Assembly (NCBI RefSeq): GCF_003254395.2
Contig: NC_037639.1
Location: forward strand, 15,992,037 to 16,056,036
Direction of reading: 5' to 3'
DNA from: Apis mellifera
Lineage: Eukaryota > Arthropoda > Insecta > Hymenoptera > Apidae
DNA length: 64,000 nt
The position numbers and the translations under genes are program-made. Positions 48,613 through 60,744 of the stretch are shown piece by piece (the stretch's first letter is position 1; every line of letters starts with the position of its first letter). Under the pieces are notes generated by a model, which made no database searches, was not told the DNA's origin, and saw nothing but the letters and a program-made list of their open reading frames with translations.

Positions 48613-51600
48613 ATGATAGAGGACCAGGTGCATCAACATCCGGTACGATTACCTCCCGACAAAAACGCCCATATCGATGTTACATCCAAATTTGAAAAGT
48701 ACGTTCAACAATTATTACACGATAATTATTTCATCATATATTTCAATTTTCCACGCATGCACGCGCTCAACTTTTTCACATGATTCATCAAGATACAATT
48801 TTCTTGGGTTTTTTTCCGCAACGAGATTGAAAATACCTTTACATGTATCTATCGGTGCGCGAAATATCCATGTTACGAACACTCGCATACTCGACGTATA
48901 TATATATCGCGTTATACGATGTATACTTTATGATTTACCATAATTAATTTTCTGTTCGACAGTGATCAATGCAAAGAACCTTTACTTTCCGAAAAGCAAA
49001 TTTGCCACAGGATAACGTCGGAGGATGCTCGTTCGACCACTGGCTCGGAATCAACGATCGTAAACACAACGATCATGGGCACGAGTTTGGGCACAGGCAC
49101 GACTACGGTGACGGTGACGGGTATGGGGGGAGGAACGGGGACGAACGCATGGATGGACACGGTTGTTGGGGTTGACACCGTCACCGATCCCAACGACAAA
49201 TCCGGGGAACAAGACCGCGTCGATGTGCCTATATTCGACGAGGGAACCACCGATAGCGGCCGTCTTCCCGATCTTGTCGCTCAGAGTAAAATATACGGTG
49301 TAAACGAAGATGAACCTCTCGAATCGTATTTGGCGATCACCATTCAAGTTTTCATACCGTTTCTTATCGCCGGCCTTGGCATGGTGGGGGCAGGATTAGT
49401 TTTAGACTTGGTTCAAGTATGAATCTCTTCTCTTCGTTTTCGTTCAATTTAGATTTTTCCTCTCTTCCTCCTTCTTACTTTCGATCGATATTACATCTAT
49501 TATGTGTATATCATTAACCATCGTCCATCCACGTTACATCTTATTCTTACGTTACTCTCTTATCTTATTCTTATTCCTCACAGCATTGGGTCGTGTTCGA
49601 GAAAGTGAGCGAACTCATCATTCTAGTCCCAGCGTTATTGGGTTTGAAAGGAAATTTAGAAATGACTCTTGCATCCCGTCTTTCGACTCAAGCGAATCTC
49701 GGCCATATGGACACGCCGAAACAACAATGGTACATGATCGTTGGAAATCTCGTCTTGATTCAAGTGAGTCGGATTCAAATTCTATTTTTACTTTTTCCCT
49801 TCATTTTTAAATCCGTGAATATGTAAATATTGTTTTTTTCTTTTTTTTTTCCCCCCCCCTCTTTTCCCCGAAATATTTTTATCGTTACTCGCCGTGAAAA
49901 TTATTCGTCAAATCAGATGTTTTCTACCGACAAGACGTGATTCACAGCTAGCTTATCATTGGCGTCACGATTTTATTTGATTACGCACACTTACTTACAC
50001 ACATTAAACGCGTGAACGGTAAACGACCTTCGAGAGTCAACGTGATGTTTATCATCGCGCTCTTTTACCTGATCGAATACTGGAGATGTGATATGATGAT
50101 GTTGATGATACTTATCACGAAAATGCATATTCATTTCTACAATTTTTTTCTACAATTATCGAAAAGTTTTTCCGGAAAAAAAATCTCGTCGAGTTCAACG
50201 GATTCCCGATATCGATACCGAATGGATATCAATGTATATCGATGGATTTTCATGGATTTTCCTTTTCCTTATATTCCCGATGATCGAACGTTTATCATTT
50301 TCAATCATTATTTCCGCTCGGTATGACCGTTTGTGTAAAGAAAATCAGTTCGTGTTGGCAGTGCCAGGCGATAGTGGTTGGATTTCTCGGCTCTGTGGTG
50401 GCAATCGTAATGGGAGCATCTCGAAACGGTACCATCTCGTTCGATCATGCATATCTATTGTGCGCGAGCAGTTTGGTTACCGCATCCCTGGCTTCGTTCG
50501 TCCTTGGATTGATAACTGCAGGTGTGATCGTTTTCTCCCGACATTGTCACATTAATCCGGACAACGTCGCGACACCGATCGCAGCCAGTCTCGGAGATAT
50601 CACCTCTTTGGCTTTACTCTCGTGGATATCTACCATTCTTTACGAATCAATAAATAAACAAGATTGGGTCGCACCCCTCGTGATCGCTTGCTACATCCTG
50701 ATTACACCTCTCTGGGTATGGATCGCCAAGAGAAACAAATACACAAACGATGTCCTTTACTCTGGATGGACTCCTGTCATGATCGCTATGCTGATCAGCA
50801 GGTGAGTACCGATTCATATGTGTATATCTTTTCATTTCGTTTCGTTTCGTTTCGTTTCGTTTCGTTTCGTTCGTTTCGTCTCGTTTTGTCTCGTTTCGTC
50901 TCGTTTTGTCTCGTTTCGTCTCGTCTCGTTTCGTTTCGTTTCGTTCCATTTCGTTTCGTTCCGTTCCGTTCCGTTCCGTTTCATTTCGTATCGTTCCGTT
51001 CCGTTCCGTTCCGTTTCGTTTCGTTTCGTTTCGTTTGATTTCGTTTCACGAATGTCGAGAATAAAAGAACGGATAAAAAGAAGGCACGAACCGAGTACAT
51101 ATTAAAAGTGAACACGAACGACCGCTATTGTTGACCAAACAGTTGCGGTGGTCTGATACTCGAATTCATGGTCTCGCGATTCGAAAACTTGACCGTTTTC
51201 CAACCGGTGATCAACGGCGTCGGTGGAAATTTGGTAGCTGTACAAGCAAGCAGAATATCGACAGCCCTTCACAAACAAGCCGAACTGGGAACTCTTCTAA
51301 TTCCACCTGGTCACACGCATCCCGTTATCTTTATTACACCTATCGCTAACTTTTTTGGCAAAGGTAAAAAGCAAAATTTATTTCACTTGAGTCCACCAAT
51401 TTCTTCTTTTTATCCATTATCTTTCAACGATTAATTCCATTTCTTTTTCTTCCAGGTATGCACGCGAGAACAACCAGAGTTCTAATGGCAATGGTTATAC
51501 CAGGCCACATAATTTTCATTTATCTAATTAATTATATGAAGGATGGCAACACTTCACTAACGCCTCTCTTCGTTTTTGTTTACTTGTGCGCCGCCATGCT

Positions 51601-51796
51601 CCAAGTTGCCGCTCTCCTGTACATTGCGTACATAATGATACATTGGATGTGGAAACGAAAAATCGATCCAGACAATTCGGCGATTCCATATTTAACAGCG
51701 ATGGGAGATTTATTAGGCATCAGTTTATTAGCGATCGCTTTTCAATTTCTTTACCTTGTTGGAGATCAAGATTTCGATCGAACGATCCCTCCCTAA
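48613..51796 (+). CDS. SLC41-family magnesium transporter, copy 2
   Basis: Tandem paralogue of the gene at 40930. Six exons (48613-48698, 48963-49416, 49584-49763, 50362-50801, 51143-51363, 51456-51796) join in one frame of 573 residues. The start is the ATG at 48613 (MIEDQVHQHPVRLPPDK), preceded in frame by a stop at 48607. The N-terminus is longer than in copy 1 and contains a Thr/Gly-rich stretch (GTSLGTGTTTVTVTGMGGG). The membrane core again has two halves: PALLGLKGNLEMTLASRLST with INGVGGNLVAVQASRISTAL, and DPDN/INPDN segments NPDNVATPIAASLGDITS with DPDNSAIPYLTAMGDLLG. Three intron positions are shared with copy 1 (after VQ before HW, after ISR, and inside the KG codon), but copy 2 has an intron after LIQ before CQA that copy 1 lacks, and lacks two that copy 1 has. 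AATAAA at 52089-52094 is a likely poly(A) signal. Confidence 0.94.
50828..51050. repeat. (TTTCG)n pentanucleotide minisatellite in SLC41 copy 2 intron
   Basis: About 220 bases of TTTCG units with blocks of the variants TCTCG, TTTTG and TTCCG, beginning about 30 bases after the donor at 50801. Because the unit is 5 bases it is open in several frames and yields Phe/Arg/Ser/Val-rich ORFs, which are artefacts. Confidence 0.93.
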
Positions 51797-52113
51797 AAAT
51801 TATCTACATACGTATACTTGCATTCTGCAAATATTTCCCCGATTCTTTTTTTTTCCAATAACATCCTATCATCGTTATCGTTATTGCTATCGCCAATGTT
51901 GTCGCTGTCATAGTTTTTATAATTATTATACATATATCGCCGTTAATAATAGATATATGGTGCCATATTTTCTCTTTCTTCTCACGAGCAAAATTTAAAA
52001 ATAATTATTTTGTCAGCATATCTGAAAAGATAATATATTTTTCTTAGAAGAAGCAATACGTGCAATTCGAATTCAAAATCAATGTTAAAATAAAGTCGTA
52101 CTTTTGCCAAAAA

Positions 52114-52144
<31 letters not shown>

Positions 52145-53387
52145 CAGAGGAAAGACAAAAATATATATTATATTGTATTATATTTTCGTGATAATTAATT
52201 AAACATGAATATTCTTTCGTTAAAAACCGTTTTTTTATATTATACGATAATTATTTTATTATTTTATTATTTCACATCAAATCGTCGAAAGAATAAAAAT
52301 TTCATTATGATTAAATTGACTATACATAAATCTATACAAAATCTTAGACGCAATGTCTAATATTTCTTATAAATAATTTTTTCAAATCGATGTCGAATCG
52401 GTATCGTTGAAAAAAGTATAATTAGGGACAGAGTAATGGAAAAAGAAAAGGCACCTCATAATCGAGAAATATGATATGATTCGTTACGTTGATACGATTT
52501 ATATACGTGTCTTTGAATAGTTGCCTTCGAATACCATGATAATTATTATTATCGAATCACACATACAAAGCAAGCTATTTTTCAACATTTTCGCTTAATT
52601 TGCAATATCTATTCGCTTATTAGCACAATTTCCATCACACGACAAAGTCAATCGGGGTGCTTCCATATTTGGAAATTGTTATGTTGCTATAATAATTACA
52701 CAACCCGCGAATATAGTCCACATAATTCCGCGAATCTTCCACCAAAGGTAGCCTATTATCGATTATATTTTAAAATATATTTTCACTACGTACACATATA
52801 CGTATATACAAATGATTCGACATTATATTCGAAATCTTCTTTAGAATTGTGTCGATGCATATATACGTATGTAGCTACTTATGTATGTTGAAACACGTAC
52901 GATGCAACACGTACTTCTTTATCTTTTTTTTTCTTTTTACTCGAATACGCGAATGCGATAAAATGCCTAAAATTTGAGAAACATTCAATGTAAGAATCAG
53001 TAGAAATACAAAATACCAAAGATTAGGATATAAATACATATATCTTGACAATAATGTTTGTTTCGAAGGAGACAGATAAACTATTTTTTACCCAACACGA
53101 ATGAAAAATGTAAACGCTTCCTTTTACACACATACTCATAAACATAAATTCATCGATCGTCGTTTCGTTTTAAGACAATTCGAAGGAAGATATCTCATCG
53201 TTTCATCAATATATTTCGAATATATTATTCAAGATTTCCTAATGAGATACATATACATATTTGAATAGTAAATATGTATATGTATCAATGATTTAAACAT
53301 GAATTATTTTCCTTCGAATTACTTGCGATTCTTCGAATTGCAATTTGAACGAGAAAATGAGAAGAGATAAAAATAATTTACAAGAGG

Positions 53388-53447
<60 letters not shown>

Positions 53448-54447
53448 AGACAAAATAATCTTGGATACAGTAAATTTAAAAAGTAAAAGTTAATGATGAT
53501 TATTTTTCAATACGGTGCTAAAATGAGAAAAAGAGTCCGTTTATGACAGCAAAACGTAGCTGCGAGCTATTTATATACGAACCATAGATGCAAATAACGA
53601 AATAAGCTCGCTTATTCACGTCATGGTACCTGTTATACGTCAAAGTATACGCATTCTAAAATGTCTAGTTCAATCGAACGAATCGAGTAAAAAAATTGTT
53701 GATCGATTGTGTTTCAACGGTAAAGTTGAAATCAAGATGCCATGTTGGTACAAAACGATTGAACGCACATTTGAATGAAACATCGATGTAGTTTTATATA
53801 ATAAAATTGGATCGAAAAAAAAATCAAATATATTTTTTATTAACCGTGTACATATTATTTATTATTATTTATTCTATTTATATTCTCTCTTTTATTTATT
53901 TAATCATCGGTTACCTATCCTAAAATAAATATTTAATATTTATTTTGTTAATAAAACAAAATTAATTTATTTTATAATTTCATTTTTGTTAAAAAAATAT
54001 TAACGAAGAAGAAAATATTTGAACACGTACAAAATATTCAAGTTCGTTTATTGCAAGACTTTTAATCTCCAAAAATAAGTTTACATCTTGTATAGTTTCG
54101 AAGAGAACTAAGAAAAGAGATACAACATAGATCATTCATATATTGTTCTATTTACATTTCGAACGATTCAAAAATCAAAGCGCAATAATAACGAAATCTT
54201 ATAAAAGTACGAATTACATACGACCAAAAGAATAAACTTGTACTATCGTAAAACTGTAAATGTAATTCAAAGGTGAGTTGTGATTGTGATAATAATCGAT
54301 TCCACAATTTATCTGACATATGTATATCACATTTATACATAAAAAACTATAATACAATTCATACAATAGTTAGAAAAAAAGAAAACGATTATCATCGTTT
54401 AATAATCCGTAAAATCATAAGCTATACACGATTCAGTCTGACATCAT
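51797..54447. other. Convergent 3' region, SLC41 copy 2 and REXO1
   Basis: AT-rich, with (AT)n at about 52120-52145 and a (GA)n run of about 50 bases at 53391-53443. AATAAA at 52089-52094 (plus) and its complement at 54057-54062 (minus, for the exonuclease gene) are plausible poly(A) signals. No gene seen. Confidence 0.55.
53391..53443. repeat. (GA)n microsatellite
   Basis: About 26 GA units, uninterrupted, in intergenic DNA. Confidence 0.92.
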
Positions 54448-57400
54448 CTATTGTAATTTTGCTTCCTCCTTTGCTTTCCAAAGTATTAATTCCATACAAG
54501 CGATGGCATCCTCTTTACTATCGTGTCCACCAACTGTAATGTTGTTAAAAGATTAATCGGAATTGTTGACTTTATTCCATCATAAATTATAACTATAAAA
54601 AAATAATTATAAAATATAAAGAAAAAAAATCATGAAAAAAATTAACTATATACTTCCAATAAAAATAAAAAATAAATAATTTTTCAACTAACCATCATTT
54701 TGAATAAGCTTTCTTAAATATTCCGAACAAAGATTCTTCAATGCTCTCTTCTGTGGATATCCATTTTTATGTGGAAACATCACGCTTGTATCGACCACAG
54801 TTCCATGCAAGAGTCTTAAAGCTTTGAAATCGCTTTCTAAACTATGACCGACTAATATAGTTTTCTCAGAAAACATTGTCAGCAGTGTCGCTTGAACATC
54901 TAATAACGTTGTTGTAACATTTTTCATATTTTCTTCCGTAATACCAGAAAATCTGCACATACGATTCCACGCATAATATTGTTATTTTCTTAGAAAAAGA
55001 TTAAAAAATAATAAATAAATAAATAAATATAAGTACCATGCGCGAGCACCACACACACATACGCACGCACGCACACACATAATATATATATATATATATA
55101 TACTTTATTTAAAGGAAAAAAAGAAAAAAAAGGGGTAACAGGGAAAAAGGGAAAGAAAAGAAAAAATTGTAATATTTTTTTTACCTTGTGTTATAATCTA
55201 TTATAGGATTTTGCGGATTGACTAACGTTTCATATACTACATTGCAATCCTCGTCGATAACTGTTATCCTGGTTAGTTCCAGTCCTTGAGTAGTATAACA
55301 CATTTCACAATCAAGCGCATATACTCCTTGTTCTTCGATCGGTGTATCTTAACAATAATAACAATAAGAATAATAATAACGAAAAACAAGAAATAGAAAA
55401 AAAAAGGCATAGAAAATATAAATATATAGTTCAATATAGAAAAAGAAAAAAAGAGAGATAAGAAAAAAAAATAAATATTTAAGAATTACTTTTTGGCAAA
55501 GTTTTCACATAACCACGAAGATTTTCATAATCTGTATAATCCCAAACGTGTGTTTTTGCATCGCAACAACCAGTTGCAGAACCATATTGTTGACAACAAC
55601 TATATTTGCTTTCACCTCTGATTGTGAATTTTCTGCCCCAATGATATATACAATTCTGTGGTTGTAAAGCAAATCCTTGTTTATCGATTATGTAAGTTTG
55701 ACCGCATCGACTACAAATTCTTTCATTAGGCACTTTTGACAGAACACTTTGATTTCGCGAATTGGTTACATAAACTTTGGCACGGCCCTGTAATTTAAAG
55801 AATATTTAACATTAAAAAATAAATAAACTCGATAAATTTTATTAAATTTTATTATATTTACCTTCTGACCATCGGGATGTGAACGAGGAAATCCGTTATC
55901 TCGAAGTTGTTGTTCCGTCATTATCCATTTTTTTAACATACTATATAGAATTGCACCTCTAAATTCCATAACAGATTTTTTTGTCTTAAGAACACTCCAG
56001 GAACCTTTAACTTTCCCAGCAAGTATTACTTCGTGAGACATCGTACTGCTACTCGGCATTGTTGTTGCATTATTATCCACAGATGAATTTTGATCAACTT
56101 CTTTTCTCAATCTATGAGCAGCAAGCATGCAAGAATTTTTATAAACAGCTAGCGCTTTACATCTTTCGTGACAAGCGTATTCTTCTTTGACTGCACGTTG
56201 AGCTGCATCCTCAGAATTTGTGTAAATTAACACGCATACGTCATGCATCATATTCACGTAATACTGACGAACATTTAAAGGAAATTTTTGCGTGGTTACT
56301 TGCAACGGTTCAGGACGTATTAATTGAGGAATCTGAAAGATAATTAACATATCAACAATCATAATAAAATATCATGTCCTAATAATTAATCTTAAAATAT
56401 TTAATACAGACCACTTGTGGAACATGAGCAATACGTATACCACTCTTCGCCGTTTGCGCAGCTGTTTTATTATCCGTTATTTTTGCATCTCCCAATTTTC
56501 CTACACAATTTTCCGTCACCTTTTTCTTTTCTATCGCTAGAGATTTAGCATACGGTACATGAGCAATTCGGACACGACCTATTATAAATATTATAAAAAA
56601 AAAAAAAAAAAAAATAAATCTCGTATAGATAACCAATTAATTAATATAATGTTTATTTATAATATTCAAAATATTTTCGTATATTTTCCCAAAAAAATTA
56701 TTATATTACCATTTCCATTTAATTTTAAATCATTGTTGCTCGTTATCCCTATCGTTTCAGGACAAATTCGGCGCACATCCTTAGAAATATTATTGCTCGC
56801 GGTAATAGGTTTTTCTGTTACAGTATCTCGTATTAAACGCCACCTTTCATACATTTTTTGTTGCGGATTTATCAATTTTCTTGCCTGTTGATTAATTCCA
56901 ATTTGTCTGGTAACACACGCGGCAGCTGAAGGGTGCGCCACTCTTTTTCTGCCAATCTCTTCTTTTTGTTCCTTTTCGTTCTCGTGGAATGCCGATAATT
57001 CTTTCGATGGCTCTATTTCTTTTGACCGTTCAGGTACTTGATATTCCTTGTAACACAAATAAATATATTCTTCGATATTATTCTTCAATTTTTAGAGAAT
57101 CTCGATAAGATCAATTTTTAATGTGCATACCTGAAATATTTTTAAACATTCTTCTTGTACATCATGATCCGAATCAGATGTACTGAAAGTTACATCAATA
57201 TCGTTATCGATGATACTTTGATGATCCTCGTTCTCTTCATCACTATTATTCATCGAATTCAGACGGGCATTTTCTATCGAATTTACAGATTTGTGAATTG
57301 AATTTATTTCTTCTTTATTTCGTTCATGTACGTGCAATTTCTCGATTATCGTATCATTCGACTTACGATCTATTTTCGAATGCTTGTAACTTTTATTATT

Positions 57401-59172
57401 TTTATTTTTAACATGTTCTTCTCTTTTCTCAGAAGAATAGCCATGACGTTTCTCAGATCCATGATGGTCCCTTCTATCATTTTTCGTCTTATGTTTGCTT
57501 TCTTTATTTTTGTCTTTCTCCTGATGCTTATATTTATTCTTATCTTTATCATATTTCTTATCTCTTGATCCTTTGCTTTTATGTCTTATATGATTCTTAC
57601 TTTTACTTTTACTACACGAGTTGGAATGAGTTTTTTTACTCGATTCATACTTATCCTTATATTTTTTACGAGATGTATTCTGATCCTTTTGATTTTCACT
57701 TTTATTTTTATCCCTGCTCTTATATTCCTTATCATTTTCAAAAGTATCTTTATTCGAATTTACTTCTGATACATTCCCTTTGTCAGACTGCAAAGATTTT
57801 TTCGAATTTTCTTTATTTGGAAATCTATCTCGATTCAAAATGTTACTATATGTATTTTCATTATTGCAATTATTATCATTAATTGACTTTGAATAATGTG
57901 CATCTATTTTCTGATTATTTTTCAAATAATCGGATTTTTCAGTATCACGATACGAATCAATTTGTTCTATGTCTATGGAATCAATTTGTGCAGTATTGGT
58001 TTTATTTGTATCATTGTGACTATGATTTTCGACATTATCGCGATTATTTTCTTCTTCATCGTCAGAAAATTTCGGTTCAATATTTATAGAAGATTTATTA
58101 TCTTGAGACACTTTGTCAGATTGTACATCAGAAATCGATTTAGTAGACGATTTAGTAAATACTTCGTCCATCATATCAAGCTCAGTTTCAAAATGATCAA
58201 ACGCAGATTCGTTTAATCCATCGACAGATTTTAATGGAGCTTTTACTTTTTTTGGAACATATTCTTCTCTTCTCTTCTTACATTTTGGATAATAAGTTTC
58301 CCTGAGTTTAAATAAATACTCGTTCGAACTACCATCCTTGCAAGAATTTAACGAAGCTGAATCCGATTTACATGTAGGTATGTAACTTTGCATAGTATCT
58401 CGAGATTCAGGACTGATTATCATAGTAGGTTTGTATTTAATTTCAACATTTTGAGATTCCATAGACTCGTTACCTATATTTAACCAAGGCTTAACTCCAT
58501 CTGGAGAACATTTACGCTTTACAGCAACTTTACTTTTTCTCGTTGGCATATAAGATACTATTGGTATATGACGTTTCTTTAATTCCGCAATCGGTGTTGG
58601 ATTATAAACGCATGGAAGTTGCATATTAACAGATGCTGGTGTATCTGTTCTTTCTTCCATCATATCGGCTGTAACATTATTTATCGTACCAGTTGACCCA
58701 GAAGTTAACGTTGAGTCTAATCCTTCGACTACCTGAGAAACAACATTCTGGCAAGAAAATTTATTATCTATATCTGTGTAAAATTTCGATTAGTTAAGAT
58801 GTTTTTTGACAATTTTTTGTAATTTTTGTTGTAAAATTCCAAATAAAAATCAAATATTACCATTGTAGCACTTTTGGACTCTTCAACTTGACCCGTGGAA
58901 CGGTTTTCCACCGCCTCGATCGCCTCCGTGGTGATTCCAACATCTTCTAAAATAATAATCGAAACTTTTTTCTTTTTTTGATATCTTTTATGAAAAAAAT
59001 TCTAATATTCGAATGAAAATAAATTTGTTGAAAAATAAAGTACATTAAATATCAAACAACAACATGATTTACCTCGTTTCGAATGTTTGAAATGACAATA
59101 AGGTCTATCGCACGTTCCACTTTCATAAAATGGACAGTTAATAGCTTTAAAATAACCAGTCGAAGGCAACAT
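54448..59172 (-). CDS. Rexo1: RNA exonuclease 1 homologue (REXO1-type, DEDDh 3'-5' exonuclease)
   Basis: Nuclear RNA exonuclease of the Rex1/REXO1 group. Ten minus-strand exons join in one frame of about 1194 residues: 59172-59073, 58946-58861, 58747-57131, 57046-56710, 56578-56412, 56332-55862, 55787-55490, 55347-55185, 54952-54693 and 54533-54448. The N-terminus is a CCCH finger (MLPSTGYFKAINCPFYESG, CDRPYCHFKH), as in vertebrate REXO1. The large third exon encodes a Lys/Ser/Asp-rich disordered region with many KDKNK and HKSK words. Next come RIAHVP motifs (twice), an IRPEP-containing conserved domain with KTKKSVMEFRGAILYSML, a cysteine-rich region (ICSRCGQTYI, CCQQYGSATGCCDAK) and the nuclease: VYALDCEMCYTT (Asp, Glu), VGHSLESDFKALRLLHGT (Asp) and GGHDSKEDAIACMEL (His, Asp). 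All five DEDDh residues are present, so it should be active. The donor of the fifth exon (GTCTGT or GTGGTC) is weak, so that border is uncertain by one codon. Confidence 0.95.
55040..55102. repeat. CA/CG-rich and (AT)n simple repeat in REXO1 intron
   Basis: A CACACACATACGCACGCACG-like tract followed by an (AT)n run, between the coding exons that end at 55185 and start at 54952. Confidence 0.8.
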
Positions 59173-60744
59173 AACTATTTCATCGTATCTTATACCTTCG
59201 ATCGCTCATTCTTTCATCAAAAAATATCGTATAATGTCACATAAAAACGCTGATTTTTAAACAAAAATAAATTTTCTAAACTTCTTTTATAGATCAAACA
59301 TTATTCTCTTTTACATTTAGTTACATTTAGTATGTTTGGCCATTATCCAAAAGAAATGTATACATTTTTACAAAACGCATTGAAAATATGAAACTCGAAG
59401 CGAATTAAATCCCGAGAACCGAGGTTATGTACAATTGACTTATGTACATTTCCCTATTCGCGATTTGTTTATAAGTATTCGTCTCCTCCCCCCAACCAAT
59501 CTTTCATTCAGATCTTATTCTTTCCCCCATTTAACCATTTCCCGTTATTTTACATTTCTGTAGTAACTTTGTAAGTATTCCATACTCGTCATTTTACTAA
59601 GAGGAGAAGAAAAAATTAAAATCCCTAGTTGATTTCGTATTTCATAATTTATTCTTTTGGTTTTTTTTTTGCTATACATACAGAATAAAAATAATCAATA
59701 ATAATTGTTTATAAATATATATATATATATTGTTATATAATAATATAATAATATTGCTATAACAATTATTAATAATAATTTTATTTTTCCTATAAAAATA
59801 ATAATACTTTTTGCAAAATTATTATTATTATATTATTAAAAGATAGATGTTTATATAACTGAGAAATGATAACATTTACAAAATTTGTTTATTTTGGGAC
59901 GAAGAATTTAAAAATTTTTTTTTAAAATTGTATAGCAACATAATATATCCTACTATTTAACATTTAATAATCGTTTTATACATATTTTATTTGTTAATTT
60001 ATCATTTGTTTATCGAAGTATTGCAAAATTTATATCGTGTTATTCGTGTAACGAATTAAATTTTTCAAAATTTTTAACCAATATTAAATCAAAGGCAAAT
60101 TATTTATAGTATAAATAGTACAAAGATATTTTTTCAATGATCCGTTCACATTTAATTTCCATCGAGTTTAACGAGTTTGAGCTTATCGTTCAAGAAAATA
60201 TTAAGAAAAAATATTCTTTGTGCGTAAACAATTTGAAATGGCAAAATTTTTTTTTCATGTCATATTCTTATTTAATTCTCTACCAATTGTCATAAAACGA
60301 TTATAATATATGAAATATTAGACAATTCTATAATATATTATAGTTGAAATGTACAAAATTATAATATAATATATACAAAAATTAATTTTTGTTTATTATC
60401 TAATAAAATCTAATTTGTGTTTCACATCATTGAAATAAAATTTGTATATTATATATAGTTGTAATGTCCGAGTTAATCATATCGAATATAAACTAAAATA
60501 TAAATATATACTTATATATTTTTAAATATATTATAACAAAATGGTACAAAATACAACAAGCGTTTTGGCAATGATCATCATTAAATCGACCACAATACAC
60601 CAACAACAAGTTTTTTTATGCATGTATCTATATAACATAAGTTAACATTATTTCCATATAATAATTATCTACTAATTAGATTACTTTATCGTTCTGCGAT
60701 CTTACATGATAACGGCAGTAGATTAACTTAAGATTGACAATAAT
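59173..60744. other. AT-rich intergenic region, REXO1 start to FGD-like end
   Basis: About 1.6 kb, extremely AT-rich, holding the REXO1 promoter near 59175-59300 and the 3' UTR of the FGD-like gene near 60400-60744. A candidate minus-strand AATAAA lies at 60392-60397. No coding or RNA gene visible. Confidence 0.55.

Noticed and set aside
50647..51105. Phe/Arg/Val-rich and Lys/Arg/Asn/Glu-rich frames after the SLC41 copy 2 exon
   Set aside because: By-products of the TTTCG pentanucleotide repeat inside an intron.
57326..58216. Plus-strand Phe/Tyr/Ile-rich frames
   Set aside because: Antisense shadows of the Lys/Asp/Asn-rich third exon of the REXO1 gene.
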